A DNA stretch of 64,000 nucleotides from Dromaius novaehollandiae (taxonomy: Eukaryota > Chordata > Aves > Casuariiformes > Dromaiidae), in contig NC_088098.1 of NCBI RefSeq assembly GCF_036370855.1, positions 33,731,981-33,795,980 on the forward strand. The letters are read 5' to 3'. Under the pieces are notes generated by a model. It ran no database searches, had not been told where the DNA came from, and worked only from the letters and a program-made list of their open reading frames with translations. Below, piece by piece: positions 26,471-37,920 of this stretch (positions are counted from its first letter, which is position 1; every line of letters starts with the position of its first letter). A program made the translations under genes and the position numbers.

Positions 26471-27030
26471 GAAGACTAGAAAAAAAAGAAGGAAATTACA
26501 GATTCTGGTATTTTTAGCTTTCTGTTATTACTGTCAGTAATAAGGTATTTGCAGTTTTCATCATCTAAGACATTTTTCCCGGTATTGCAGAAGGGTAAAA
26601 GAGCAGTCTTTTGACCCGAGTCTCTGTGGCATGCCTCCCCCGCATCACCATCACCACTAGCCTTAGCCGTGAGATGGTTGCTGAGGAAACGGAGCCCTTG
26701 CGATGTCCCACACTGAACCCACTGGGCAGCTGGGGCTGCATCTGGCAGGAAGAAAGGGGAGTCAGGGGCAGCGGGGGGCCCAGAGCCAGAAACTGCCAGC
26801 GTTGGACAGCATGTGCGGTCCCAAGAGGAGCAATTCTGGTTTGGGCAGCAGGGAGAAAAGGGGCAGAGACAGCAGCGTAGACAGCTCAGGCCAAAGACAG
26901 GAATCCAGGGGCATGGTGAGATTGACTCTGGCATGGTGACAGGAGTCACAGGGAACAGGACTGTTGCAGGAGCCCGCAAGGTGCAGCAGGGACTACACTA
27001 TCGGGCAGAGGGCTGGTGCCAGGAGTGGTA
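26471..27030. other. GC-rich patch with overlapping chance frames
   Basis: GC-rich segment with a 167-codon minus frame (26476-26979) and three plus frames over the same bases. The minus frame is rich in Pro, Cys and Ser, ends in a run of Phe from an AT-rich tail, and has no recognisable domain. Composition alone explains it. Confidence 0.4.
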
Positions 27031-30000
27031 GAAATCTCACCCATGGGCTCTGCAGTGTGGAATTGTAGTGCTGTGAAGACAGGAGCCTGTACCACACAGG
27101 CGGCTATCTCTTGAGCTTCTCATCTGCTCTCATCTCACCCACTGAGAATCTGTTTTGAAAAACAATCATTAAAAAGTGAACTTCTTAGGTTGTTGGTACA
27201 AGAAGAAAGAAGATACTTTTTGGTCCATGTATAAGAGTTGGATTTTGAAAACATTTAAACAGTTCCAAAGAGCGAAACAAAAATTGTACGATTGTTGCAG
27301 GACACAGCAATTGAGAATGAGATGAGGTCTAAAATAACTATGCATTGACGCTAAATGGACCTAGAGCCCTACTCCACCAGAATCACCTCACATGAGTGCT
27401 GCGGTCTTCATGTTCTGTTCTGACCGTGAGGTTCACTTGCGAGGTTGTGACTACCATTAATGTCTAGTTTAGTATCTTAGTGAACAGTTACTGACAGCAT
27501 AACTGAAGGGGGAAAATACATTTTTCCCAGAAAAGAAAATACAGAATATCAACAAGTAAAGAACTGTTCTAACCAGAATGTAATTTTCTCTTCACCTTTG
27601 AGTATGCTCTCAGTAAAAGGCATTAGCTTCATACTCCATTGGCAAAGTCAACTGCAACAAACATCCACAGTCTGAGCTGTGCTATATATGCACTTTGAAA
27701 TGTTCATTTTCAGAATAATTATTCCACACTCATATTAGAATTGCAGTTGCCGTGCTAAAAAAAAAGGTTAATGAGAATGAGATTTCTGACAGTGAGAGAA
27801 CGATGTCAGATAAAATGCTTTCTAAATATTACATACAGATTTATTGTATTCCTTTCTAGAAAGGAATAGCAAATCAGAGTACCTATCCTTTTTTCTAATT
27901 CAAAGTAGGTTTTATCCACTGTTTCATAGTGTTTCTATGTTGACTCATCTCAAATTAACAGACAAAGTGCTAACAAAAATAGTGACAGAGAGGTTTTTTT
28001 CAATATCTCCAGGTTTTTTGAAAAGTTAATGGAAGAAAAACTAACTGAAATTCTGTTTGCCCAAGGCAAACAATTTTTTTTTGATGTGTGAGTAACGTAT
28101 TATTAGTCTTTTTCATCACAGTAAATATAAGACAAGTAGGACTGTGTGCCCAGGCTTGTAAATTTTCATGACAGCTTTGCATGCTGGAATGATTCATGTA
28201 ATGAAATAATACTGGAAGTTAATGAAAGAAATGCAGCTTCTCACATGATCTAGACACTCACCAAGATACAGAATCCTGACCCACAGCTTGCCGAAGTCAG
28301 TAAAATCATGCCAGATGATATCAGAAGTTTTGGAACATGTACCTAAAGACCAGTTTAAATTTTCCTTCCACGTTGGTACCTGTCCTGTGCAGTGACTTAT
28401 CCAGGGCGTTGTTCTAGCAGAAAGTAAGTAAAATACTTAATACTAAAGTCAGAAGACTCATTCCTGTATTGGTTCTAAAAATGGAGAAAAAGGGGAAAAA
28501 ATCAAGGGCTAAAGGAATAGAAATCAAGGAAAAGAGAAGATCTAATCCTGAATAACAATCCAGGCATAGTCATGTCTTAGAAGAGGTCTCAAGCAGACTC
28601 AGATGCCTGTCTTTGTAAGCACGATCTAAACATCACTAAGCAGTCAGACAGACACCTAGCCTTGCTGCGTACACACTTGTCTGCTTGACTTAACAGTCCC
28701 CTGAGTTCCCACTTTTGCGCACACAGAGGATCAGACTCACCTGAGCAGCAAAACAGCTATTCCACACCTAAACTTGGACAGATCCCGAAACCAGAGGCTG
28801 CTTAGCCAGAGAAAGAGGAAAAGGACAAAAAAAGGGTTATTGTCCACAATTTATATGATGAGCTTGAACTTTGGTGCTGCAAGGCTTAGTGTTGGATGTC
28901 TGACCACAGGGGCCTGTGCAAGGTACCACAGCTTCATACTGAATGCACAGAGGTAGCTGGGTATCTCAGCTGGGCAACCAAAAGCACCACAGTCACTGTG
29001 GGAAGTCTCTCGGCCTAAGCCAGTAGCCTGTGGGAAACCCAGAGCTGAGGTACCCACCTCCTAGTAGGCTCCAGGCACCCTGCAAGAGGGGAGCAATGGG
29101 TGCTGCTTCCGTTGCTGCTTGTAGATTTTACATTACGTAGGCACTGGTTTGCTGTAGAAATAGACTTTGAAGCAGGGAGCAATATCCAGGTTTCTATGAT
29201 TGCCACTGACTGCCCTTAGTAGTAGACTATGGAAATATATCCCTCCTTGTGCCTGTTTGCCTGGACCAGTGAATATTGCATTCTTTGCTGCATTGGGGGT
29301 CAACTCCACCAGGAGGAGAGGAACACGTCTTGCTCATCTACTTCTTCTTTAGCTGGGAAGTGGGAGGGACATCACTTTAAGTTCTCCTGCCATAAAGTAG
29401 GTATTGGGCCTGTGTCACCTGCTTCCCAGCTGAGTGGTAGAATATTATATAGGAGATGAGTAATTCTGGCACCCACTTTGCCTTCAAGTTTTAAAGTGAA
29501 TGTGTGTGCCATGATCAGACTTTGGGGAAACGTGACGTAAGAGCAAGAGGGGAGTCAACCCTGGATCCCAAAACAACTGATACTGGTGCCCAAATTCTGA
29601 AGGGTAACAGCTCATCCACCTCCCCATTTCCTACAAGCTGCTATTACATCGTCCTGCTTACACATCAGTTTTGTAGCTCCTCATCCTGATGTGTGTCTTT
29701 CTCCCCATGCTCTACACAGCCTCATGCCTGACTTTGTACCAACTTGGTAGATGCCTGACACAAGCCTTGGCACTCCATTTTGCAAGCCACATGCCTAAAG
29801 GCCATTACATCATCCAGCTCACGGGCACTGAAATCCTCTGTTGAATTTAGCCAAGTGAAGTAGCAGTTTAAATCCATAAAACAGAAAACCTGGTATGTGA
29901 AGGGAAAAAAAAAAACCTTCCTGGATAATTGTCAACATGCCCTGGGGCATTTTGGTAAAGTGCAGCTGCAGTTGCCGGTGTTCTTGAGGAAACAGCAAAA

Positions 30001-31670
30001 GCTGCAGTTTTGCAAAGTGAACCTGATTTGACTTGTTCTCCATGGCTCCTGGAATTGAGTCATACTGTTCAGTGTGTCCAGCTTTGGTACAAAACTTGTT
30101 CATTACATCACCTGCAGGTCAACTATGCAAGTAAAATGGGTTTGGCCCAAATTTTTAACTGGCAATGATTGTCTTTAGCAACTTTTCCTAATTAGTGCAG
30201 ATTGTCTGCATGACCTATTTTCAGGAACTGAGCAGTGCAGTCAGGACTGGCTGATAAGAGCCTGCACTTTTAGAAAATATTGAAATGTTCAGCTGTAACT
30301 TCATATTTCTCTTTAGCTGTTGCAAAAAGGTTGTGGGTACAGAAGCCACTTTTTTTCAAGGTTAAGCTGGAAGTCCTCAGCACTGAGACGTTTTTAATCA
30401 GAGACCTTTTCTCCACTTCATCTCCACATTACTCTATATCTGCCCCATAAAGCAGACATGACTCCCCCACCTCACCTCCTCATCAGATGACAAAATGAGA
30501 CTTGCTCTCATGTTCTTTCTCTTGTGGTCCTCTCTGCCTTTTTTCTGTGAATCGTATTATTGTCTCAGCACAGCTGCACAGTTTAACAGGGGGAGCAAAG
30601 TCTGCTTTCTCTGACAGCTTCTTCTGCTTTCTCCTGGCCCACATGAGACAACTCCACACAGCACACAGGATTTTCTAGGCAATTGTTTCTCCCCATACAC
30701 TGTAAAAGGAGTGTAAGTACCTAAGACTGCTTCTGGCATTAGGCATTACAGTGCTTAATTTGTAGGGACTTCAGTCTTTCACTGAGCCAGCTCAATGCAT
30801 CTGGAAGACATCCTCTGAAGTCCACTTTCACTGATAACCCTTTATCAATCCTTCACAGCTCTCTTTATGAAGAAAGACATAAAGTCATCCCAATCTAACA
30901 CAGTTTTGATCCAAAGCAAAAAATCCTTCAAAAAAGTCTTGTGCCAGATTGTTCTGTCCTGCTCTGTCCTGACTGCGCAGATGGGACACTGCCAGTCCCC
31001 CATCTCACTGTAGCTGCTTGAGAACTGCCCATAGGGCTCTAGATTTAAGAACTGGCACTGCTCCAGAGACCAAAGTTGCCAACTTCTAAGTTACATCCTC
31101 TTGACATAGTTTTGGTTTTTGAGATTTTTTTTTTCTCTGTAGATACTTTCAAGTTAGGTGAGAAGGTTTGGGAGGACGGAAGCAGGGAGAGAGATAGACA
31201 TTAATATGGGGACTTCTGATTAGATTCCCTTCCTTATATGTTTAAGCACGTATATCTTCATATGCATGGTAAGTTTAGCACATTTTTATATTTTATAAAA
31301 TTATGTGAGAACTCCGTGCACATAGTAGGAAAAAAATAAATAAAAATATTAAATTTGCGTTCAAAATTCTGAGTGTGAAGCAATAGGGCCCCCAGAAATG
31401 TGGCCTTCATTCTCATGCAACCATATAGTGAAAAATTTGGCAGGATAGTCTTTTAGGCAGCACAGTACAGAGTACTGTGTACAGAGTACTGAGTGTGATG
31501 AGAGGGAATTCTATTAATACCATCCTTCGTTAGATCATGTCCCAGGGCTATTCTCTTAGAAGGCAGTGATCTAGCACTCCATTAGTTCTTGAAGATTCCG
31601 TAATAGACAAGTAGGTGTAAAGGCACCAAAAGAGAAAAATCTCTACAGAGACTCAGATTCACATCCAAAA
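27031..31670. other. intergenic, nothing recognised
   Basis: AT-rich non-coding DNA without frames above about 95 codons. Around 30218 the phrase CCTATTTTCAGGAACTGAGCAGTGC may be a scrap of an old sauropsid repeat, too short to annotate. Confidence 0.45.
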
Positions 31671-31673
31671 GGG

Positions 31674-31704
<31 letters not shown>

Positions 31705-31742
31705 AAAAGACTAGAGTTTTGATGAAATAAATAAATAAATAA
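31674..31742 (+). repeat. A29 homopolymer followed by (AAAT)n
   Basis: Positions 31674-31702 are 29 consecutive A. After 20 bp of A-rich DNA comes a short (AAAT)n run ending at 31742. Nothing upstream resembles a poly-A retrotransposon or a processed mRNA copy, so it is called a simple repeat. Confidence 0.85.
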
Positions 31743-32086
31743 GGTGGAATTGAATGACTTGTGTCCAAGATTTCAGTTCAAAGAAGTCTATGTCAGCTGG
31801 CTAACTCTGGAGGCACCTTAACTCCCTAGAAACTTGTCTGTGCAACTTGAAAATTCTCTGGTTGGTGTAGCTGGATGTCCACGTGTATCTGGGATTCTCA
31901 TATATGACGACCCCAGCATCTCTTTTTGCCTAAAACTGATCAGGATCTAGAGAGAAGACAAGGGAATTCCTAAACTCCTTAAATGGTCCAATCCAAGAGG
32001 CAGTCTCAGAGTTTATTTAAGACTCTCAGACAGGTATGAGTCCACAAAATAGAGATGTGGTGAAATCCTGGCAGCCTTTCTATCAC
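31743..32086. other. intergenic, nothing recognised
   Basis: Non-coding sequence between the A-rich repeat and a palindromic repeat fragment. Confidence 0.4.
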
Positions 32087-32200
32087 TCTCTGGTTAGCGT
32101 AGTCACTCAAAAATAGGAGAGCTGCCTTTAATTCCCGCTGACAAAGTAGGCTAGACTAGAGGGCTGACTCCCAGACCACAGGAGCATTGTGCTAGAGGGA
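32087..32200. repeat. palindromic repeat family, fragment
   Basis: CTGGTTAGCGTAGTCACTC followed by GCCTTTAATTCCCGCTGAC matches the outward arm seen at 8137-8192, and CTGACTCCCAGACCACAGG then fits the complementary arm. Diverged copy of the same family as at 5051, 7940 and 55030. Confidence 0.4.
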
Positions 32201-32204
32201 ACTG

Positions 32205-35200
32205 TTGACTGTGCAGGTGCTCACTTTCCTGCTAAAGCTGGACCTGCAAAGACTAATGAGTTTTACAATTTCTTCTCCACATTCTTCACAGAAGGCTACG
32301 GCTTGGACTGGACAACAGAACTGGGATTAGTAAAATGCGTCTTACTAATGTGTTCCGTTCTGAGCCCTTTTGAGATAAAGTACAGTAGTTACAGCTCACA
32401 GAAACCTGGAAATATAGCATATATTGGATCTAATTGTTCAAATGCATTTAGCCTGCCTAAATCCAAATGAAGCATGTTGTAAATTACTGATAAGAGACAA
32501 GAAGGTCTGCATGTTATTAGCTTTCCCTACACAGAGAATGTGTCCTAGCCACAGGAGAACAGAATAGCCTCAATTTATCATCTCTGTGAGTACAGAGATG
32601 TAAGCAGAAAACGATAAAAAAAGAAGAAGGAGCAGCATCCTGTGACTACATGAAGGATGCTTTATAAATCCTATAACTGCTGAAATATTCAAGGAAAAGA
32701 AAACTGCTTCTGCATAATTATCCTTGAACTGCAATACTGTCATACGTACTTAGGAACATCAGAAGGACAGGATGCTTGATTAAGACAAGGCATACTGATG
32801 ACTGGAAAAAAGAAGACTCTTTTTTCTAATAAATATCATTTTTAAAGTGATGAAGCAGATTCAGTTTTCTTAATTCTGTGGTCATGCAGTATCACAGAGA
32901 CGTAATTAAAAACACTTACTTTGCAGAGCTGGGAGACATGCAGTTGCCAGGCAACATCTTATGTACCTTGAGAACATATAACAATGCACATGATTTATGT
33001 GGTGCTGTTGTTGTGTCTCCAGATGCAGATACCATTGTATCTAATTCAAATTCTCACAGGCTGAGCTACCATCTAACTATAACCATCATGGTGAGCCCTC
33101 TCCTTGTTCGCCAGCACCATCCATCACCTGCAAGCCCATTTTTAAATCTACAGCTTGCATCGCTACTTAATATAGTCAGTAACGTAAGCAGACTTGCTTA
33201 AAAGGGAAGAGTAATGAAGCGCATTAAACTCCATTAATTATTTTTAATATTAAATTATCAATCTAATAATATTAAATTACCAATCTAATAATTATTAATG
33301 TAAATTATAATTTTAACTGTATTGGGGGAAATTAACTTAAGCTATTTATAAAATGTATATGTTACAAGGTATCTTCTCCCCAGAAACCACAAAGGTTTCT
33401 GAGATGATATAAGCCACAGAAGGGATTATATTGGGGATTAGAAATATTGGCGAGCCCCTGAAATAATTTTTCAGTGGAAAGTTTCTGAATCCATTTCCAT
33501 TCCAAGTATGTTACCTTGCCTGGGTTAGACTATGTCATTCACATGGACAAGGCTTCACCCAGTGTCACACTTGCAAGCACACGAAAGGAGACATCAGTTC
33601 TTGCAGAGGTTCAAAATACTGGTAATCTGTGTTATGAAAACAAACTCAAGACGATTTACATATGCTTAAATGAATGGCATGTATTTTGTGTTGTATTTGT
33701 TGCAGCGGTTAGACCCCGGAGAATGATACTGGTAGGATGTTCCTTGTCCTGGCATATCTCAGATATTGTGGTTTGAAAACTTAATCCTTGTAGCCCTGCT
33801 TAGTATGAATGAACCTATTAGACTACAGTCAACAGTAAATATCCATTTTGAATCCGTATGAAAATCTAGTCCATGTAGTTTACTTTGCTGAGCTTTTACA
33901 CATGCCTTTTGGTCAAATATCATTTTGTGAAGACAGAAGGGAGAATCAGCTACTGTATTCAGACAAAAAAAGAAAAGGTACATTATAAATATTTTCTTTT
34001 CTGAGCTTGGAAGCATTTAGTTTGTTGTCTGTAGAAACCTCCTCCTGGCATTAGTCCACTTCGCTTATCTTTCCACTTGAGGGAGCTGTGACACCTGAAA
34101 TATATTAATAGCTGCAGCTGGGGGCCCATAGGAAATATTTTCTATAGATCTTTTGTCTTGTACGGTTCTGGAAATTATGGATTATGTTAAACAGTTATTG
34201 TCAGTTACATTTAGACTTGGTAAAAATATGTTTTTCAAGCAGTTAGTGTTAACAGAAGACTATCAGTTGTATGAGTGCACATGAGAAAGAGAGATGACTC
34301 CATAAAGACATTGTTTACTTGGAATCAGGTATCTGTAATGTTTGCAAACCCAGTTATTGTGACATTGGGCTAGTGAAACAAATAAGAAAAATAAGCTAAA
34401 ACTAAGAAAAGTGCAAACACACACCAAAAATGAAAGAAAAAATAGATCTTGAACTTTTTTCAGATTTTCTCTAATGTAGAACATAGGTCTTCTTGGACAG
34501 TGGAACAAAAGCTTAAAAGCTTTACTTCTAAGCCCCAGTTGTGAGGCTAAGATTATTATATTTCATCTTTGAGCTACTGTGCATCTCCTGTTGATGTGAA
34601 CGAGTGGCCATAGTGTGCCAATAGGGCCAGCTATGACCCGAGGATATGACTGCAAATTAGGCTCAGCGATGGATGTTGGTACTGAGGGCGCCTCCTGCCT
34701 CCCCAGCCCCTGTGACATCCACTCCTCTGCAGCAGGCACATGGGCTCCCTAGGCATTGCCTGAGGAAATGTAGGCACCTCAAAATCCATCCCAAAAGCCT
34801 GCACACCACATGAAGAGGCTCTTAAAGCCAGGCAATAAGAAAAGCCAAGCACGAAGAGATGACTGAAGCCTCTCCCCTGCCCAGGGCTCAATGCTTAACG
34901 CAACAATTTGAGAGCGGGACTGTAGCAAGGGCCACCTTCCCTTTAGAGGATCACACAAGCATCAAGTCTGTAGAAGGACAGCATTAGTGTTACTCTTGTT
35001 TTAAAAGCTCGTGGCAGGAGAAGAAGGGAACAGCAGCTCAAGAAGCAGGAAGCCTGAATTCAATTCCTTCTTCAGCCTGAAACTATTCCAGCTGCCAGCA
35101 CCCAACTCACACTGGAGCAATCTCGGACTGTGCAAGAAGCTGTGCTTTTGAGTGACATTAAACTGACATTAGGCAAAATGTAGAAACACTAGATCTCCCC

Positions 35201-36365
35201 ACTGCCAGGTGAATGGCTATATCCGTTCCCATCTCTACATGCCCAAGTAAGACCACCTTCAGCCATCTGACACTCGTCCCGCACCAATTCTGTGTTGTCC
35301 TTTCGCAACAGCAAAGGCAAAAGTAGCTGAGGAAAAAAAGAACTCAGTAAAGCAGCATTTTGCTGCTATCAGTAATAATCAGAAGAGAAAATACTACAGA
35401 AAGGGCTTTGTTTTTTCCACCATGGTTTCTCTCCACATACACCTGGCTCTTGGGTAGGGGCTCAGTCAGAGGGTGGTCCAGGGGCTGAATCAAAGAAAGG
35501 GCAGCATGCTGGGTAGACCATTAATAGCAATGCACTTTTTTAGCCTGATAGGCCGCAGCTGTTCCCACCCTTCTAGCCCACACTAATGAATAAGCACACT
35601 AGCAAGATGTTTCTGCTAAAATGAACAAGGCTGACATTTGAAGCGTCATTGCTGAGCTTCAGAATGAATACCCTTTTGAGACAAGTGAGGGCAGCTCACA
35701 GCCTTTAAACCACTGGCACACGCTGAAACAAAGCAGAAGGCTAAGATTCTGCAAAATCTGGATCACCCATGGAGACCATATAAGGATAGCAAGCCTGGGA
35801 GTTGGATTCCCCTATCTAAATTCTGAGGGTACAATCCAGTAGCCGTATTCACATAAGCACTGTTGTTAGAGCCAGATAGCAATAGCATGATGAAGCATAC
35901 AGGACTGATTTTTAAAAACACAATGTTCTTAATTTTCTGATGTTGCTTCAAGCACAGTTTCTTCTCCTTTTAAATTTAATCTAACTTTTAATGTTCTCCA
36001 CTCAAAACCATTAGCATCAGAAGGCCAGGAGTAATGAATTAGCAGAAGTATTTCATTTTTAGCTGAGAACTGATGGAACAAACATAAACAATGCAAATAG
36101 AAAATGTAAAACCAAAGGCTAATTATCAGAGTTGCAATTATCTGCTCATCAGAGACTTGAATTACCACTAACGTGGCCCCTCAGGCTCACTTGGAAGAGC
36201 TCTCTCAAACACGCTGATGTTCCCCCACCAGGCTCGGAATGAAAAGCTAAACCAAAAAATATACTAGAACTTCTCTGCACAATATAGCTGTTTTATTTAA
36301 GTAAATAAGATAAAGATCCAAAATAATACTGGCACATGTAAGCTGGCAGGTGGAAGGCAAACGTA
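32205..36365. other. intergenic, AT-rich, one small tandem repeat
   Basis: Non-coding. Contains two tandem copies of a 22-bp AT-rich unit (33246-33289), listed separately. Frames do not exceed 107 codons and none is recognisable. Confidence 0.45.
33246..33289 (+). repeat. two tandem copies of a 22-bp AT-rich unit
   Basis: Unit 1 is 33246-33267 and unit 2 is 33268-33289; they differ at a single base (TTATCAATC versus TTACCAATC). Confidence 0.85.
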
Positions 36366-36367
36366 AT

Positions 36368-36432
36368 TGCCTAAATTTAGGTGTGCGAAGCTTACAAACT
36401 GGACATTCAGATCATTATGTTCAGAAGAACTG
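36368..36432 (+). repeat. direct repeat, copy A (core TGCCTAAATTTAGGTGTG)
   Basis: Starts TGCCTAAATTTAGGTGTGCG and ends in CAGATCATTATGTTC and flank. A same-orientation copy lies at 37595-37659. By eye roughly 80-85% of positions agree over 65 bp. It contains the palindrome CCTAAATTTAGG, common in old sauropsid repeats; family not named. Confidence 0.7.
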
Positions 36433-36878
36433 GAGTATTGGAGTCCCAAAGGCTACCAAGAGACAGAAAGGAGCCCTACAGAGAACACGAAATGTGCAGT
36501 GGGAATGCAATTACTCATATTTCTTCTCTTTTAAAATGGCAAGACTGCCCCCATCTCTTCTCATTAAGTGAGAAAGTTATTATCTGGAATTCATTCTTCC
36601 TTGTAATTACTAATTGGGCAGCGAATAGCAACACCATATAAAAAAGGATAATATTTTTGACAACAGTCAAAGGCATAAAGTAGCCTCATCACTTTTCATA
36701 TATTAGTGATGTCATTAGCCCTATTAGCACTGCTCAAAATGAACAAGTTAACAAGGAATCATTAAACTGCACTTCACGACTGTAAAGCCGAAGGACTAAA
36801 TATTGACGTACCAATTACTGCTTTAAGTATCATTAATTTCTTCCAACAAAATACCAACTAACCTTATGTGAGGAGGTT

Positions 36879-36884
<6 letters not shown>

Positions 36885-36915
<31 letters not shown>
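36885..36915 (+). repeat. T31 homopolymer
   Basis: Thirty-one consecutive T, equal to poly-A on the minus strand. No retrotransposon body is recognisable next to it. Confidence 0.9.
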
Positions 36916-36918
<3 letters not shown>

Positions 36919-36939
36919 TTCAAAGTAATACAATGATTA

Positions 36940-36992
36940 CTGATGTACTATATCAGTCTACATCATGTACTGTATCAGTCTGTATCAGTCCA
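36940..36992 (+). repeat. imperfect short tandem repeat (TATCAGTCT units)
   Basis: Units containing TGTACT, TATCAGTC and TACATCA repeat three times with changes (CTATATCAGTCTACATCATG, CTGTATCAGTC, TGTATCAGTC). A small local expansion. Confidence 0.5.
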
Positions 36993-37164
36993 GGGCTGAA
37001 ATCCTACCTTATTCATACAGAAGGATCTCTTTAATTTCAAGTCAGTGACTTTACCTGGAAGATGATGTATTTTCTATAATGTGAACAATTCTCCACCAGA
37101 TTCAGATGACTTACGCATTTCAACCAGAGAGGGCTATTGCACGCATTTGGACATAGCAACTTTG

Positions 37165-37197
37165 GGTACACACACCCACACACACACCCACCCCCAT
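37165..37197 (+). repeat. (CA)n/(CCCA)n simple repeat
   Basis: Alternating CACACA with ACCC interruptions, then CCCACCCCC. Confidence 0.8.
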
Positions 37198-37594
37198 ACG
37201 TATAGATAGCATGTTACCTAATGATGTTTTTCCTGAATCCTCCTTCAGAACAACAGGCTGGCAGGATTACTTTCCCAGCATGTACAAACAGTAAATGAAC
37301 AAATACAAACTGCAGAACATTTATCTAAGCATTTTATTCAGGAACAAGGTATTAAAGTTCATAATTATATTTACAACAGACTGTTGTTAACATTCAGACT
37401 ATTGCTTTCAGATTTTGCTAAAAGGATGTAACTCTCTTATATCAACATTGGTTATGGTAACAAGGGAAAATGGAACAAAATTCACCTTAGACTAAGTGGA
37501 ATGTACTGATCACTACCATGGACAAGCCCACCTCTCCTGATTGACTTTGGAAAGACGATAAATGACGTGTTTAGATTAGACATATAATTTTAGC

Positions 37595-37659
37595 TGCCTA
37601 AATTTAGGTGTGTGAAGTTCACAAAAAAGACAGTCAGATCATTATGTTCGAAAGAAACT
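37595..37659 (+). repeat. direct repeat, copy B
   Basis: Same-orientation partner of 36368-36432, starting TGCCTAAATTTAGGTGTGTG and sharing GAAG.T.ACAAA and TCAGATCATTATGTTC. Copy spacing is 1227 bp. Confidence 0.7.
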
Positions 37660-37717
37660 CAGCAATTGCTCAATAGACGAAAATGGTAATCCTAAAAAGT
37701 AGATGATCAGCCCTTAG

Positions 37718-37920
37718 GGCTTGTCTACACATGACAATGATTATGGATCCAAGTATAGCATGAATTCAAAGCAAATTACCAATTCTACATACTCCATCTG
37801 TAGACACTCCTATTGTGAAATAAGAATACCTTTTACTCCTTTAATCTTCTTCCAAAAGAGATTAAGCTAATTTTTATTTCTGAATAGGTCTTCTGGAATA
37901 ACCTCATGTGTAGACAGGCC
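37718..37920. mobile_element. 203-bp MITE-like element with 17-bp terminal inverted repeats
   Basis: The left end (37718-37734, GGCTTGTCTACACATGA) and the reverse complement of the right end (37904-37920, GGCCTGTCTACACATGA) match at 16 of 17 bases. The interior is AT-rich and non-coding. The terminal motif is of a type frequent in sauropsid non-autonomous DNA transposons. TTA precedes the left end, which would fit a Harbinger-type target site, but ACA follows the right end, so no target duplication is proven. Superfamily left open. Confidence 0.7.

Noticed and set aside
26476..26979. 167-codon minus-strand frame
   Set aside because: No recognisable domain, biased composition, overlapping plus-strand frames in GC-rich DNA, no exon boundaries.
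31660..31745. Poly-A run as the tail of a retrotransposed mRNA
   Set aside because: No mRNA-like or pseudogene sequence upstream, and an (AAAT)n run follows; better explained as simple repeat.
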